NCBI RefSeq assembly: GCF_021155765.1
Contig: NC_060116.1
Location: 7,378,001 to 7,442,000, forward strand
Direction of reading: 5' to 3'
DNA from: Diprion similis
Lineage: Eukaryota; Arthropoda; Insecta; Hymenoptera; Diprionidae
DNA length: 64,000 nucleotides
The position numbers and the translations under genes are program-made. The notes under the pieces were generated by a model that saw only the letters and a program-made list of their open reading frames with translations, was not told the DNA's origin and ran no database searches. Positions 38,701 through 53,342 of the stretch are shown piece by piece. The stretch's first letter is position 1, and the number at the start of each line of letters is the position of its first letter.

Positions 38701-41700
38701 ATTAGTACTCAAGGCTTGTCTGCCAAAGGCGTTCTAACTCAGATTCCTGGTGCTGTATCAAAATCGACGCTATTAGGGACGCTAACCCAAGGAATTATTA
38801 CCAAGGGGGGTATTTACACTCCAATCAGTGCAGCTTCACTGGCAGGTAAAACCATTATCAGTTCGAAAACTTTAGTCACAACCAAGGGTACTACTATTTT
38901 GTCTCCATTGACATCGCAAAACCTTGTTACATCTAAAGGAGCTATTTTGGCACCCATATCACATTCTTTGACTGGCAAAACCATTTTGAGCACTCAGGGA
39001 ATTGTTGGTTCTAAAGGTACCGTGTTAACACCTATTACAGGTCAGCAAGTAAAAGCTATTGCAGCAAAAAGCCCGAGCAAAGGGGCAAAAGTTCAGTACC
39101 AAACAGTGCAACAGAAAATGCACTTACCTGTTTTACAGAAAAATCAGAAAGTTCCAATATCCTCGTCACAGATGAGAGTTCTCGGCTCGTTAAAATCACC
39201 TGGAAGCACAATACTGCTTCAAAATACCGTAACTGGACAAAAGACATTGTTAACTGGAAAAAAAATGATCAAACAAGCTCTTGCTCATCAACAAGCTCAA
39301 CAGCTGCCAGTCTTAGCTGCCCAAAGTGGCTCACAGCAAGCATCTCCTGTTTTACCTCAACAACATATGAAAGGAAAGATTCTTTCCTCGACACAAACAG
39401 TCCAAAAAGTTGTCATACCTAGAACGCCAGGGCGTCAATCGAAGACTCAACAAAAGATTGTGGTTCAAAAGATGCAAGATGCTTCATTACAAAGTTCATC
39501 GCCGAAATTAGTTACAAACGTTTCAAATATTTCTAAATCGTTAGCACAAACAAAACAGATTTCTGGCAACAGTCCAAGTGCGACCAAGGCAAGTGCGAAG
39601 AGTTATGCTGGAGTCAGAGGCGGTCAACAGAAAAGAAATTTATTGAACGCAGCTCTTAACTCAATATCTAGTCCACCGCTTGCTGCAACTGTTACCAAAC
39701 CACTATCTCTTCCAACTCTGGAACAGACCGACGCTGAAAAGAAACCCAGAGCTCAAGAAATGGTTGGAGAACTAGTTCAAACGGAAGAATCCAAACCAGA
39801 AGCATCAATCTCCGAACAAACCACTCCAGTTATTGAAAAAATTGAAGAACCTAAAGCCGCTGTCCAACCTCAAATAATGGCTTTACCAACTGAAAGTGGC
39901 GATGGGACTCAAACTTACGTTTTGGTTACAATAGATGAACAAGGACAAATACAACCATTAGATAACAACACGTTAATGTCTTTGGAAGGTACAACCCAAA
40001 ATCCTGATGGCACAAGAACTCTATACATAGATCCAAATTCATTAGGAGAAGCAGGAACGTTAGATAATATTGTATTACAATTTGACAACGGATGTGTATC
40101 AAATCTTCCATCTACAGTCAGTGATTCTCCACAAACAATGATATCAGAAAGTTTCCCAAGTTCTGAAATTATTCAGACATCAAATCAAGATATTTTGGCT
40201 GCTGCTCTTGCAAATACAGATTTCCAGCAAGAGATCGGACTTCCGGATAACTCCACTGCAAGCGTTATGAGTACAGGACTGACACAAACAAGCCTGATCA
40301 ATCAGACAATCTTGCAATCTACAATTATCCCACCAACGGAGCCAATTTCTTCACCAGCAGTTCTAGAAACTTCCTTGACTCTGAATCAACCTATCATGAC
40401 ACCACTGGAGGTACCAAGCAACATGACAATGACAACTGAAACTTCAACTTCAGTTGCCACAATTCCGTCGTCGTTAGAACTGCCCTTGACTGTCACCAAT
40501 CCCAGTATTGCATACATTTCAACTGGAGCAACTCAAATTCAAATGCCTGGAAATTCAATGCCAGATATTGGAGAAATAATGGACAATTCGAGTGTTATTA
40601 GCCATAGCGAGACTCCTGCTACAACGCAATATTTGGTTTTACCTAATCTCGATGAAAATATAACAATTGAAGCACAGGATATTCAATCTAGTTCAAACTC
40701 AACACCGACCGTTTCATATTCTGTATCGATTCCAGAGAATATGGTTTTGGAAACGACTCCAGTTCAGACAACGCCATCCATGCCAATCATTGATGACACA
40801 TACGCTGATGATATTCCTTACAGCACGGCTATTCAGACATCGTTGGCTGGAGAGTCAAGTTTTGTTGATGTACCTGTGTCAGAAATGTTAGTTTCAAAAG
40901 CTTCTGTTGCAACCACAGAGAACATAGTAACGGAAAACGTGACTGTGACCTCAGAAATGATTGTTACTTCGGATGAACCAGCTGTTACCTCTCAAGAATT
41001 GATACCAGTATCTACTGTTGAATCACAGGGAATACACGAAGTATCCGTCTCGTCGCAAGATGTTTACACGTCTCATGATGTACCTGCGACAAGCGAAGAA
41101 CTCATCTCGCAACAAACAGTTGTTACAGCTGAGGAACTGGTTTCAACTCATGATATGCCAATCGTTACGCAAGAGGAAAACCATCAAGAAATGACTATTC
41201 AAAGCAAAGATTTACAGACGATAGAAATGCACATCGAAGAACATGCTTCGGAAATCGAAGCTACCAGTATGCCTCTCATAGAAGAACCCTGTACAGTCAG
41301 TTCTGAATCAAATGTTGAAATACAATCTGAACATTCAAAGTTTCAAACAACCGATTCAAAAGAAATACAAGCCAGTACTTCGTACGATGTAGTGCCACCA
41401 AGCAAGTTAAACGAACTGTTGGAAACATCCACCGCAGATGAAAAACCGTGCTCTGTGAATGATATTCAAACAGCAACATCAAACGAACACGATACATTAG
41501 TCCAAAATCAACCCGACACTTTGCCTGCCAAATTGTTGGATGACACCGAAGCGGAACATATGGATGTTGAACCAGCTCTAGAAAGTGCATCTTATGTTGA
41601 AAATAAAGAATCCGTTCTAGAGGTTTCTCAAGGTGGCACAGCATCATCTGAGGGAGAACACAGTCATGAAGTAATGAGCGCTGATTCAGAAATAAACTTT

Positions 41701-43107
41701 GAAGAATCCGTACCAGAAACTAGTGAAGAGAGACCCTCCCAATCTTACGAACAATTCGATATTACCATGACGAGTGATTCCTTAGAAATTCCCAGCCAGT
41801 CAGTAAACAAATCTGAAAACTCGCCCGAACCTACACAGTCAATATCCTACGAATCAATGGAAATTGATGAAACCAACACTTCTGCAGAGCCTCCCACTCA
41901 GTCTTTTGAAGATTCAAAGCAGAATGAAGCCACCCAGTCTTACGAAACTTCCACCGAAACACATGGAAATGCGCCAACACAATCTTTTAATGAGATTATG
42001 CACAATCAAGAAGAGAGAAATTCTGGCGATGAATTAGTGGATGATCAAAGTTTTCCGACTCAAAGTTACGAAGTTGAAAAACTGGAGAGTCTCTCAGAAA
42101 ATATGGAAACCGATGCTGAAATGAGTCAAGAAGGAAATATACCATCGCAGTCTAACGATATTGGGACAGACGGCATCGGTACTTCTTCAATTTCTACCAA
42201 TAACTCTGGAGTGAATGAGGATGAAACTGCGAGTTCTTCTTATGTTCCGGAGACACCTGAAAATCAAGAACGAGATCAAGACCAGGAAAGTGCCATCAGT
42301 ACATCATCTTATGAAATACCACCCTGTGAGGAATTGAATATCGCATCATCCAGCGTTATTCCTGATACTTCAGTCAGGGGAGAACATACGAGCATTCACG
42401 ATAATGGTGTACCAGAAATACCAACGTCATCCTATAGCTTGAATCCTGACAGCAGCTCGACTCACGTCGATGCTGTACCTACATCCAGTTACGAAGACCA
42501 AGTCATTCTGGAACAAAATGTATCCACTTCGTATGAAGTACCAATTTCTATGCCAGGGTTGGAGGAGAATTCATCACAAAGTTTTGTTACAGAAAGTTCG
42601 GATCACAGAAACGAACCATCCAGCTATTACACGCATCATCAAGAAGTAACAGCAAGTTATTATGAATCTGTTCACCAAGAATGTAATAATTCTAGACTTG
42701 AAGAAGATCCCCAGGAAGAAGTTACAGCTAGTTATTATGAGTCTACTCCCCAAGACATTGCTTCAGAGGCCAGCCAAAGTTACTTTGCACCCGAAGAAGC
42801 TACGCCGAGTTATTCCAGTCAAAGTATAACTCCCAGTTACTATAATGCCAGACCAGAATCTGAGGCAACGCAAAGTTTCTATTCTTCCCAAACCTTGGAT
42901 AGGAGAGAACAATCGTCGCAAAATGTGGAGGCATCCCAAAGTTTTTACCCAGAGGTAACCGAGAACCTAAGACTTAGACAACAGGGCGAGGCAACGCCAA
43001 CCTATTCTACAAGGTATCCCGTTGACTATACGCTCACTGACTCGCCAATAGAAAGGCACGATTTGGTAGAAAGTTCTGTGCCTGCAACCAGACCAACCGA
43101 AAGGTAA
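32788..43107 (+). CDS. large PWWP / C2H2 zinc-finger / AT-hook chromatin protein
   Basis: Three coding exons, 32788-32963, 33239-33315 and 33743-43107, encode about 3205 residues. The third exon alone is 9365 bases. The first two exons carry a PWWP domain: DGDVVWVKLGASWWPGQV at residues 11-28, then AAVKFFQEDTYEYV. PWWP domains bind methylated-histone nucleosomes. A single C2H2 finger follows (C207, C210, H223, H227; spacing C-x2-C-x12-H-x3-H). A consensus AT-hook, KKRRGRPRKN, is at about 663-672, with a related RKRRSGRK later. Residues about 300-1500 are Glu/Lys/Ser/Asp-rich. A Gln/Ser/Thr-rich part has degenerate repeats of the type TKGxILAPISxxLTGKTI (about 1690-1860). The C-terminus has many [ST]QS[YF] and SSYE repeats (about 2740-3170). 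The architecture suggests a chromatin-bound scaffold. I cannot name the orthologue. The stop lies inside a possible donor (AAGGTAATAT), so an extra 3' exon cannot be excluded. Confidence 0.92.
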
Positions 43108-45526
43108 TATACTGTATAAAAGGTTTGGCACCGTGCCTCCGATAATGGTTTATCAATATAAACTTCTCAGTTTAAATTCACCTTACAAAGATCCTTGTTT
43201 GAATAATGAACTATCAGCCATGATAGAGAGTTGAAAAATAGACTCAAGTCTATTTGTCAAGTGTAAATATAAAGTAAGTTAATAAGTGGTTGGAGTAAGA
43301 TTAAAAATAGGTCCTTATTATAATTTATGTATAGGTATGTTGGGAATGGATTCAATCCGTGATAGAGTGCGATATGATTATACGAGCAGTGTAGATTTTG
43401 GAGGAATGTGGTTTTGCTGCAGTACCATTTTGATTTCGTTTCAATACCTTATTCAAGTAAATGATAATTGTAACCAAGTACTATGTGGTTTTAAGACTGG
43501 GCCTGAGTCGAAAATTGAAAAATTAGGGAGAGCAATTCATTTTAACATTTTTTTTTCCTTTTCTTGTGTATGTTACATGTCCTGTTGAATTCATATTTCA
43601 GGCAACTTTAAACTGTGTCGAAACATTGACAGTAGTAGGATATCTAAAGACATGTGGCTCTGGTCAGTAAATGCACTCTGAACCCTTACAATCTTTGCCA
43701 TTCTTTTTAATTATGGTAGCATGCCCAAGACCAAATGTCTATAGTGTGTTTGCTACTCTAATCGTAGGATCTTTGTTTGTAGTAAACAGAACGTCATTTC
43801 TATATAATTGTGCTATATACAGAAGGAGTGAAGATATTCTGTTTTCACATAGAATTAAATTTACTACATATTGCTTAGAAAGAAAGATTGAACAAAAATG
43901 AAGTTGGAGAAGAATAAAACAGAATTTTATTTCTATGAGTGATATACATGGTTCTCTTTCTACCGAAATTTTCCATATGGCTGAAGTTGTTTGTCAAGTC
44001 TAACCATTTTGAATAATTCGTCTAATTTCAATTTGTAATCTCAGATTCGCTAAAAATAAAGTTGAAGTCGGGGAAGAACCATGCGTATCAGGATTAGTGT
44101 TTAGTTTGTAGGGTATAGTCAATATGTAATCCGTGTGTTACAAGATAATATAAGGATCGAAAATATAATTATATTATATTCTTTATAGTCTCATGTTATT
44201 CGGAATAAATATATTATGTTTTTATTTCTCGTGGCGTTTTCAATCAATCACGATCATATATGTACATATTACGTTGGAATTGGGCAAGCAGAAAAAAATT
44301 GAGAAGATATAATTTGCAACTTTACGACTAGTACCAAAAGTTAGAATTTATCAGGCTCTGGGATTAGCAATGAATGACTGAATTGTTAACGTTCCGCAAT
44401 CATTAGATTTGTTTTCATTATATTTTGGTTTCTTTTTCCTTCATTTTTCATATCTTCTCAGCAAAGAAGAGAGAAGTACTGCACATACGGATGCGGAAAT
44501 TTGTTACTATGAAAAAAATAAAAATAAATAAACTTGTTACATTTTCTATAAAAGTTATTTGATCAGTCGCGAGATGAGCTATTCGCCTACGAGAATAGCA
44601 GAATGCATCTAGAAGTAAAGTAAAGATAGTTGTATACTATGCTATGAAATATATCAGAAGCAATTTGATATTTTCATCACACTAACAATATTACATTTTA
44701 AGTTCTACAGTGTGCACGACATACACAATTGTAACTATAAAATAAATATATGAATATTTACATAACTAATATGTAAAATGAACATATGTTTGTTCTCTTT
44801 TTGATTCTAGAGTATGCCAATTTTAATAAACTTTATCCATTGGAAAGAAATGAAAAATCGTGTTTTTATTTTACTCGCTTTAATGTTGTATTATCCATAT
44901 ACGTAACATCATCAGTTTCATAACTGAGCATCTATTTAAAACGTCAATATATTGAGTTGTTGCTAATAATCGAGACTATGAATTCATCAAATATATAGAT
45001 ATCACGTGCAAGGTTGACGAAGGATAAACAAAAACGGTAACTGAGAAAAATTGTAATTGTGCGATTTTGACAAAGAATTTATTTTTCATCTCAAATCAAT
45101 AAATTAGAATGTAGGAAAAATGACAGAATCTACTAGAACAGGGGCATAAAATTGGCGGAGAATATATTTTTATATATGGTAACTAGTTGTCATTGGTTTA
45201 TAACAAAATTCAAACATATTTATCAATGTTTATACCGCAACAGTTGTGTGATTTGACCATTCAGCAAAAACTTATAATATAATCTACTTATATGGGAAAT
45301 TTTTCTCTGTATTTTGTAAAATAGATAGACATTGAAATTTATTTGGTTGAAAAAACGTTAAATGTTAAGGTTAGCTTTAAAAAATGTTTATTTTCATCAT
45401 AATTAGAATTTTGAAAAGTACTGTACATTAAATATTTTACATTAAGGAAATTACTGCTAAATCATATACTATTTACATAACAGCAAGATGCAGTCTTAAT
45501 AATATTACTTTTGGGACTTTGTTTAT
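43108..45526. other. convergent 3' regions of the PWWP gene and Vps34
   Basis: No coding sequence is supported. A/T-rich DNA carries many AATAAA signals on the plus strand (for example near 44200, 44740 and 44824), compatible with a long 3' UTR for the PWWP gene. On the minus strand AATAAA-type signals near 45387-45392 would serve Vps34. The exact 3' ends and any overlap of the two transcripts are not resolved. Confidence 0.45.
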
Positions 45527-48500
45527 TTATTTTCGCCAATATTGAGCAAATTTATGGAGTTGTTCAACAAGGGCTGCCATAACAGCAGTTACCGAAAGAT
45601 CGAGAAGGTTTTGCACATAGTGTACAGCTTCTTCGTCACTTAAATCCAACCGCAATTTATCCTGTACTTTTTTTACAGCTTTATCGGGCTCAAGTGCTAT
45701 ATCAGGCACACTGGCGTCGACCATCAGAGAGAAGAGATTCAACATTAAGTTCGCGTGTCTTCTCAGGTGCAAAAAGGCAGTGTAACATTGCTTCCTAAAC
45801 TCATGATAGTGTTCCGATCCAACACCACCCATAGCCTCGACCATCTCTTTGCTGAGTTTCATAGGAGGAGGTAGCGGCTTTGGATCTCGACCTAAGATAT
45901 ACCCGAAATCTATATGGAATAGTTTCCCTGAAAAATAAAAATGATCATTGAAGATTTTTAATAACGATATTATCGTAAATTATGATTTTGCAACAATTAC
46001 CTGAGGTTGTAAGGAGTAAGTTGTCCAAATGTCGGTCGCCGACACCAAGGAGGTATGTGATAATACAATATCCAGCTAAATAGCAGAGAGCATAAAATGT
46101 GTGAATTTTTACAGCCTGTATTGTTGCCTACAGTGAAATAAATATAGAAAACTATGCCTTACCGCAGCTTCTCACGTAAGTATCCATAACTTCAGATGTA
46201 ATTCCGTATGGGCCAGTTTCTGATGGGTGGTGCTTTCTGAAGAAGCTCAAAATCGACCCTTCACTTGCCAATACTTCAGCTACTGTTGTAGATTCTATGA
46301 ACTGCAGAAACCCATGTCTCGTACTTGTTGCCAAGACTCTGCAAAAATTGTAACGGCATGTGAGAGCAAATGGATACGCCTCTGTTAAAGTAGAACAAAT
46401 ATAGTTGAAATACATGTATTAACAAATTATAACAACAAACCTGTATGGCGTTAGCTTAAGGTCCAAGTTTTCTCGTCTTAACAACTTATCCATTAGCGCT
46501 ATTGTTTGCAATATTAACTGGTCCTGTCTGAGATCATCTCCGTGTTTAAAAATTGCAATGTACTCAGTATTTTCACTAGTCAGAAATGTCAATTTACTGG
46601 GCATCAGAGCTGACTTGAATAGACTTGCTCTGCAAAATTACATAGAAGCATAATGATAATGAAATATTATATTTAGTAGTGATCGTAACATGAAAAATTT
46701 GAAATGTGGATAAACTTCCTCTCAGGCAGAAAACCTGAATTAGTCATGCATTTTTTAAAACAGTTTCGAGCAATGTCGGAGTACTGATTAGAAAATGTAT
46801 TTGCAATATTTAATTGAATATAAGAATTTAAACGGCATTTACTTCTCTGGTATAATCCCTTTTATAGATATTTCTGGATCCAGTGGAAAAGGTATGGGTT
46901 CAAAATTGGAAAAGTTTATTTTGAAAGTTGGATCAGGGTCAGCAAGCAGTGCCCTGAGTCTGTCGGTTTTTCTTTTGCGGTTACCACTTTCTCTTGCTAC
47001 AGCTTTGACAAGAGATACCAGCTGATCAATGAACATTTTTTGGCGTGACAGAAACGCTCGCCTCTTCTGCCATACAACACTCCCCTGTGATAGTGTCGTA
47101 GAAAACGTTTTCATAACTGTAATGTACATCTCTCTTATACGTGTATCTTGTTTGGCAGCAATAGCTGGGTCAACTTGGTCTTCGCACTCGATTAGAAGAT
47201 ACCAGTAAAAGTAATTGGCCAATGTCGAATTCTGGCAAGCTCGACTTATTAAAAACGAGGCAAGATCTATCGGAGGTTCTTGTTTGTCGATGGCTTCCCC
47301 AGTTTCAGATTCACTAGACTGTAAAAAATTTGAGTAAATCGATAGTTTGGGTGTTACTATTTATATGGTTGTAATTTACTACTTTCTAGAAAACAGTGAT
47401 GCAAATGAAAAACATTCGCATTCATGTTCTTTGACTTACTGTGGTGATGGATGTGGACGTGGAACATTCATTGTTTTTATCCTTCTCTCCTTTTTCACGC
47501 ACTTCTTGACTTTGTTGGCTGCGAAGACATTGATTTGCTGCTTTTATGCCTTCAAAATTCTCATACTTAAGTGCCTGCACTAATTGCAACAAGTAAAGCA
47601 TCAAATCATCATCTGGTGCTTGATTAAGTCGTCCGATTGCATATCTCCGCACAGCTGGATGAGTAAACGCTGGACCGAGGAGTTCAAGGGCATCTTCAGG
47701 ATCTGGAGGTGCCCAAAGCGCCAGCATTTCTAATGCTTGTCGTTCTTCACCAGCTACTTTCCAGTTCACACATTTGACAAACTTGGTAAGCGCTTTTTTT
47801 TGGTTTGACAAATAAAATCGAAATTTCCAAATCAAATCCTGCTCTTCCGTAGAAAGAGCTGTAGTTGGTGGATAGGCCAGTATTGTGTTTAGTGCATCTC
47901 GAACACTGGAAGTCGGCTTTAGTTCTCGGGTATTTCCGCCACTGCGCAAGCTACGTGCTAACTTATGATGTTTGGCTTCAACGAGATTTTCCTGGAAGTA
48001 GGAAATTGCTGGTGAAAGTTTTTTTTCATTTGTGAACAAACACAACTTTTCTACTCTCTGTCAAGTTATTTCTAAAACTTATAGGTAGGCATAACGTTTG
48101 GGGATTTAACAACTAGAATCTCTGATAATATTCAAAATACTTAAAAACTAGTTGATGTGAATTTTATATTTCAAAACGCTTTACCAGTATATGTTTACTC
48201 AAAACAATTTCACAGAAAATAATACCTTAATGAATTCCTGCTGAAACCATGCATAAGAACCTTCAAACACACTGCCTTTGGAAAAAACTTCGAGAAACGT
48301 CTTAAAAAATTTAACTATTCTTTTTGCAAGCCGAGACAACACTGCTGGTATATTTTTCAGCCATTTCAACATCTTACTTACTCCTCGCAAGTAAGGCTTC
48401 AGATTAAAGTTCAGGTCAATGTCTATTCCGTGGTAATCCTTTCTTTATACATATTACTTGTAATTAACTTAGGCACAGATGATGTATTTACTAAACTACT

Positions 48501-50365
48501 TACTACAATGACTCATATGCATATTCTTCCTACGACCTGACAAATATTTGTAATTTTATATTCCGAAGTCTTAGAGGTAAGACTTGTTGCAGCTAAATGT
48601 AAAAAAATCTTTCCAAGCACAGTGTGTTGTATGTGATCTTATAATTACTTATGTTTGCTGGAGTGCTATTTCATTGTTTTGATTCATTGGTCGTATAGTA
48701 CTAATTATTTGTGTTAATTATTTGCCATTGATATACTTTGAGAGCATAATAAAAATAACAAGACATGCCTGTAAGATTTCAAAATCTGGTAAGGTGACAA
48801 CATCTGGCTGTGATCTATGCTGCACAACTTCATCTCCATCTTTCTCGTAATAAACGACTGAATACTGTAAAAAATAGATATTGTATTGGAATTTGTTTAA
48901 AAAAACGCGATGTCATGTGATGGTTAATGAAGCAACATTAAATAGGGCGAAAGTTATTAGTTTTTAATTTTAACATAATTGAATACAAACCGGAATACCA
49001 TCCATTGTAACTTCTGGGAATTCTAGCATTAAATACAGATACTCAGAGGCTCGTTTTTCTCGTTCATTTATCACTTCAATTTCTCTGAACGTCAACCGAT
49101 CCAGCCAATCAACTTTACTCATCTGGCCGTTCCTGTGCTTCTTAGCCAACTTGGCCAACCTTTGCATTTGTTCTTTACCATGATCTCTAGCTTTGCCTGG
49201 AGTCGTGGTTGGCACATTACCATCAGCTTCAACACCTGGCCATACTCTTAGGTCCAACATTCCCTGACGAAATACACCATGCTTCCCAAAGAACGAAATC
49301 GTTGTACCTCCAACAGGTAATTGTCTTCCTGGTCCGGCACAATCAAAAAGCGTTATGCATAGCTGTGCATCTCTTGGTAAGTCCGAATAAGCGACGGGTA
49401 ACGTAACCCATTGATTCCAGCTAAATAAATAGCAATTTCATGAAATTAAACTTGATTATGATTATATGATTATGGCTATAGATTTTTATAAATTCACTTG
49501 ATTCAATCATGAAAGATTATCATCACCATTAAAGACATTCGACAGAATAGACAGTAAATCAAAATGCCAATGTATATGTAGCTTATCATGTAAATATCCA
49601 GCAATTTTTTGCTAAACGATTATAAATATTCTCGAACTAAAAAAATAGTTGAATGGATTATTTTAGCAAATGATCAAAGTCATTTTCTTTACTTAAAACT
49701 TTCGAACAAATAATATAGTTTACATACTTCCAGCGAGAAGTGAAATGCTTGTAGGCAGTATGAACAGGTAATGCTAGAGGTCTTCCACCAGCCCATACTT
49801 GTAACGATGCAGCGAGGTCTCCTCGACCTCCCCCATTACCGTACAGTCCGGAATATTTCAACATCGGATCGAGCAGCAGTTTATCATACTCGGGTCGTTG
49901 TCGTTTACCCTCTAGAGTACCACTGGAAATTATCCATACCATAAGCATGGATTTCATGTGGATGAAACATGTACGTATAGGGAAGTTAAAAAAGGAAATA
50001 GAAGAAGAAAAAAAACAAGTTCAGACTACTTGTGTGTTATATTGCTTTTATTTTAGGAAAATTATCTATCATTTTATCAACACAGTACATTCTGCTGTAA
50101 TTAATGTCTTTGACCTGTCGGAGTTATTATTACTTAGGTAGCGTGAAATCAGTAATATAAAGATAATAAAAATAAAACTCTGAACTTGATTAAATTGGAA
50201 TTGAGTATAGCTGATGATACTGGGAGGTTCATGGTGACTTAACACGCTTAAAACCAAATCCATAAGGTTATATATCATAACCTATAATACGTACATTTTT
50301 ATTTGTATTCTAGACTCCAGTGAGGAACTATAGACGTAACAAAATTTGTCATTTATATCCTCCAT
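45527..50365 (-). CDS. Vps34: phosphatidylinositol 3-kinase catalytic subunit type 3 (class III PI3K)
   Basis: Makes phosphatidylinositol 3-phosphate on endosomes and autophagosomes, in complex with Vps15 and Beclin-1. Ten coding exons on the minus strand: 50365-50295, 49922-49728, 49420-48991, 48864-48769, 47991-47440, 47318-46843, 46629-46441, 46338-46163, 46075-46001 and 45927-45527. They give 886 residues (human 887). The N-terminus ([20 protein letters not shown]) matches the family start. A C2 domain follows ([17 protein letters not shown]), then the helical PIK domain ([22 protein letters not shown]). The kinase domain has the ATP-binding lysine K635 in [12 protein letters not shown], catalytic GVGDRHLDN at 739-747 and HIDFGYILG at 758-766. 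The protein ends FAQYWRK. Intron 4 uses a GC donor (CAG then GCATGT) and restores EILQ-ENLVE in phase 0. All other introns are GT-AG. No catalytic residue is missing. Confidence 0.97.
48200..48440 (-). other. unexplained open frame inside Vps34 intron 4
   Basis: On the minus strand about 80 codons stay open between stops. The peptide includes [20 protein letters not shown], then [20 protein letters not shown] and [14 protein letters not shown]. It has the amphipathic, varied composition of real protein. A possible donor (AAG then GTATTA) ends it, but there is no polypyrimidine acceptor upstream. Insertion into Vps34 would not match the family. It could be a nested-gene exon, a relic or chance. 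Confidence 0.25.
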
Positions 50366-51043
50366 GGTTTCGATATTTTCTTATGAGATGTGTAACCATA
50401 AGCTTCCCATTAGCTCGTCATATCTTACGCGTCAGATGTACTTGACACTTGACGAATGTATGTAACGAGAACCACTCAGGCTACGGAAACTACAACCAAT
50501 CACAGTAAAGAGAATTCTGGCAAGTGTTGCGTAAACAAACATGAGGTAAGTAGCAGTTTGAACACGAAAGTTACCCGTGTTAATCTCAGTATTTAGCAAT
50601 TCGTCGTATAAGTAACACAATGTGAGTGTATTTATGGCGAAGTGACTTTCGTTGATTAAAAACCCGAGCCCCAGATGATTAGAAAATAGTGTTACCGCAC
50701 TAAAACAATGTGATTGCAACAAAGGTTTTTGTCACGGAGATAGAAAGAATTATTTCCGTGGTTTTTGTGATCTCTGTGATAGTCTGCATATACCTCACTT
50801 GTGGTTCGTTTGGCACGATTAAGAGTAGTAATCAAAATTGCATTTCCTAATATATTTCTTGATAATACAACCGAGATTTCGTTATAATGACAAACAAATG
50901 ACGACTATTTACACCCTGATTATAATAACGGAAAATATTAGATCCAATGATCGAAACTACCACACATCATTATTAATATAGGTACTTATATTACAATCTA
51001 AGGTAGAGAAAGGAGATGGCTGTTATTTTTTTTTTTAACTGCT
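50366..51043 (-). promoter_or_regulatory. Vps34 promoter and leader region
   Basis: A short intergenic interval between the Vps34 start and the RpS6 poly(A) signal. No other gene is supported. A minus-strand frame here contains YIHSSS, which resembles the fly Vps34 N-terminus, but it does not splice in frame to exon 2. Confidence 0.4.
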
Positions 51044-51049
51044 TTTATT
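51044..51049 (-). terminator. RpS6 polyadenylation signal
   Basis: AATAAA on the minus strand, 30-35 bases after the RpS6 stop codon. A very short 3' UTR is typical of ribosomal protein genes. Confidence 0.7.
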
Positions 51050-51078
51050 GTTTACAATGTGTAAATTCATTAGCCAGT

Positions 51079-53342
<2,264 letters not shown>

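Noticed and set aside
43286-43901. Frames of 100 and 76 codons after the PWWP stop
   Set aside because: They lie in the probable 3' UTR, with no extension of the upstream protein in frame and no motif.
50432-50722. Minus-strand frame ending with RYIHSSSVK, resembling the fly Vps34 N-terminus
   Set aside because: It lacks the rest of the N-terminal motif. The exon at 50365-50295 gives the complete start and joins exon 2 in frame with a GT donor.
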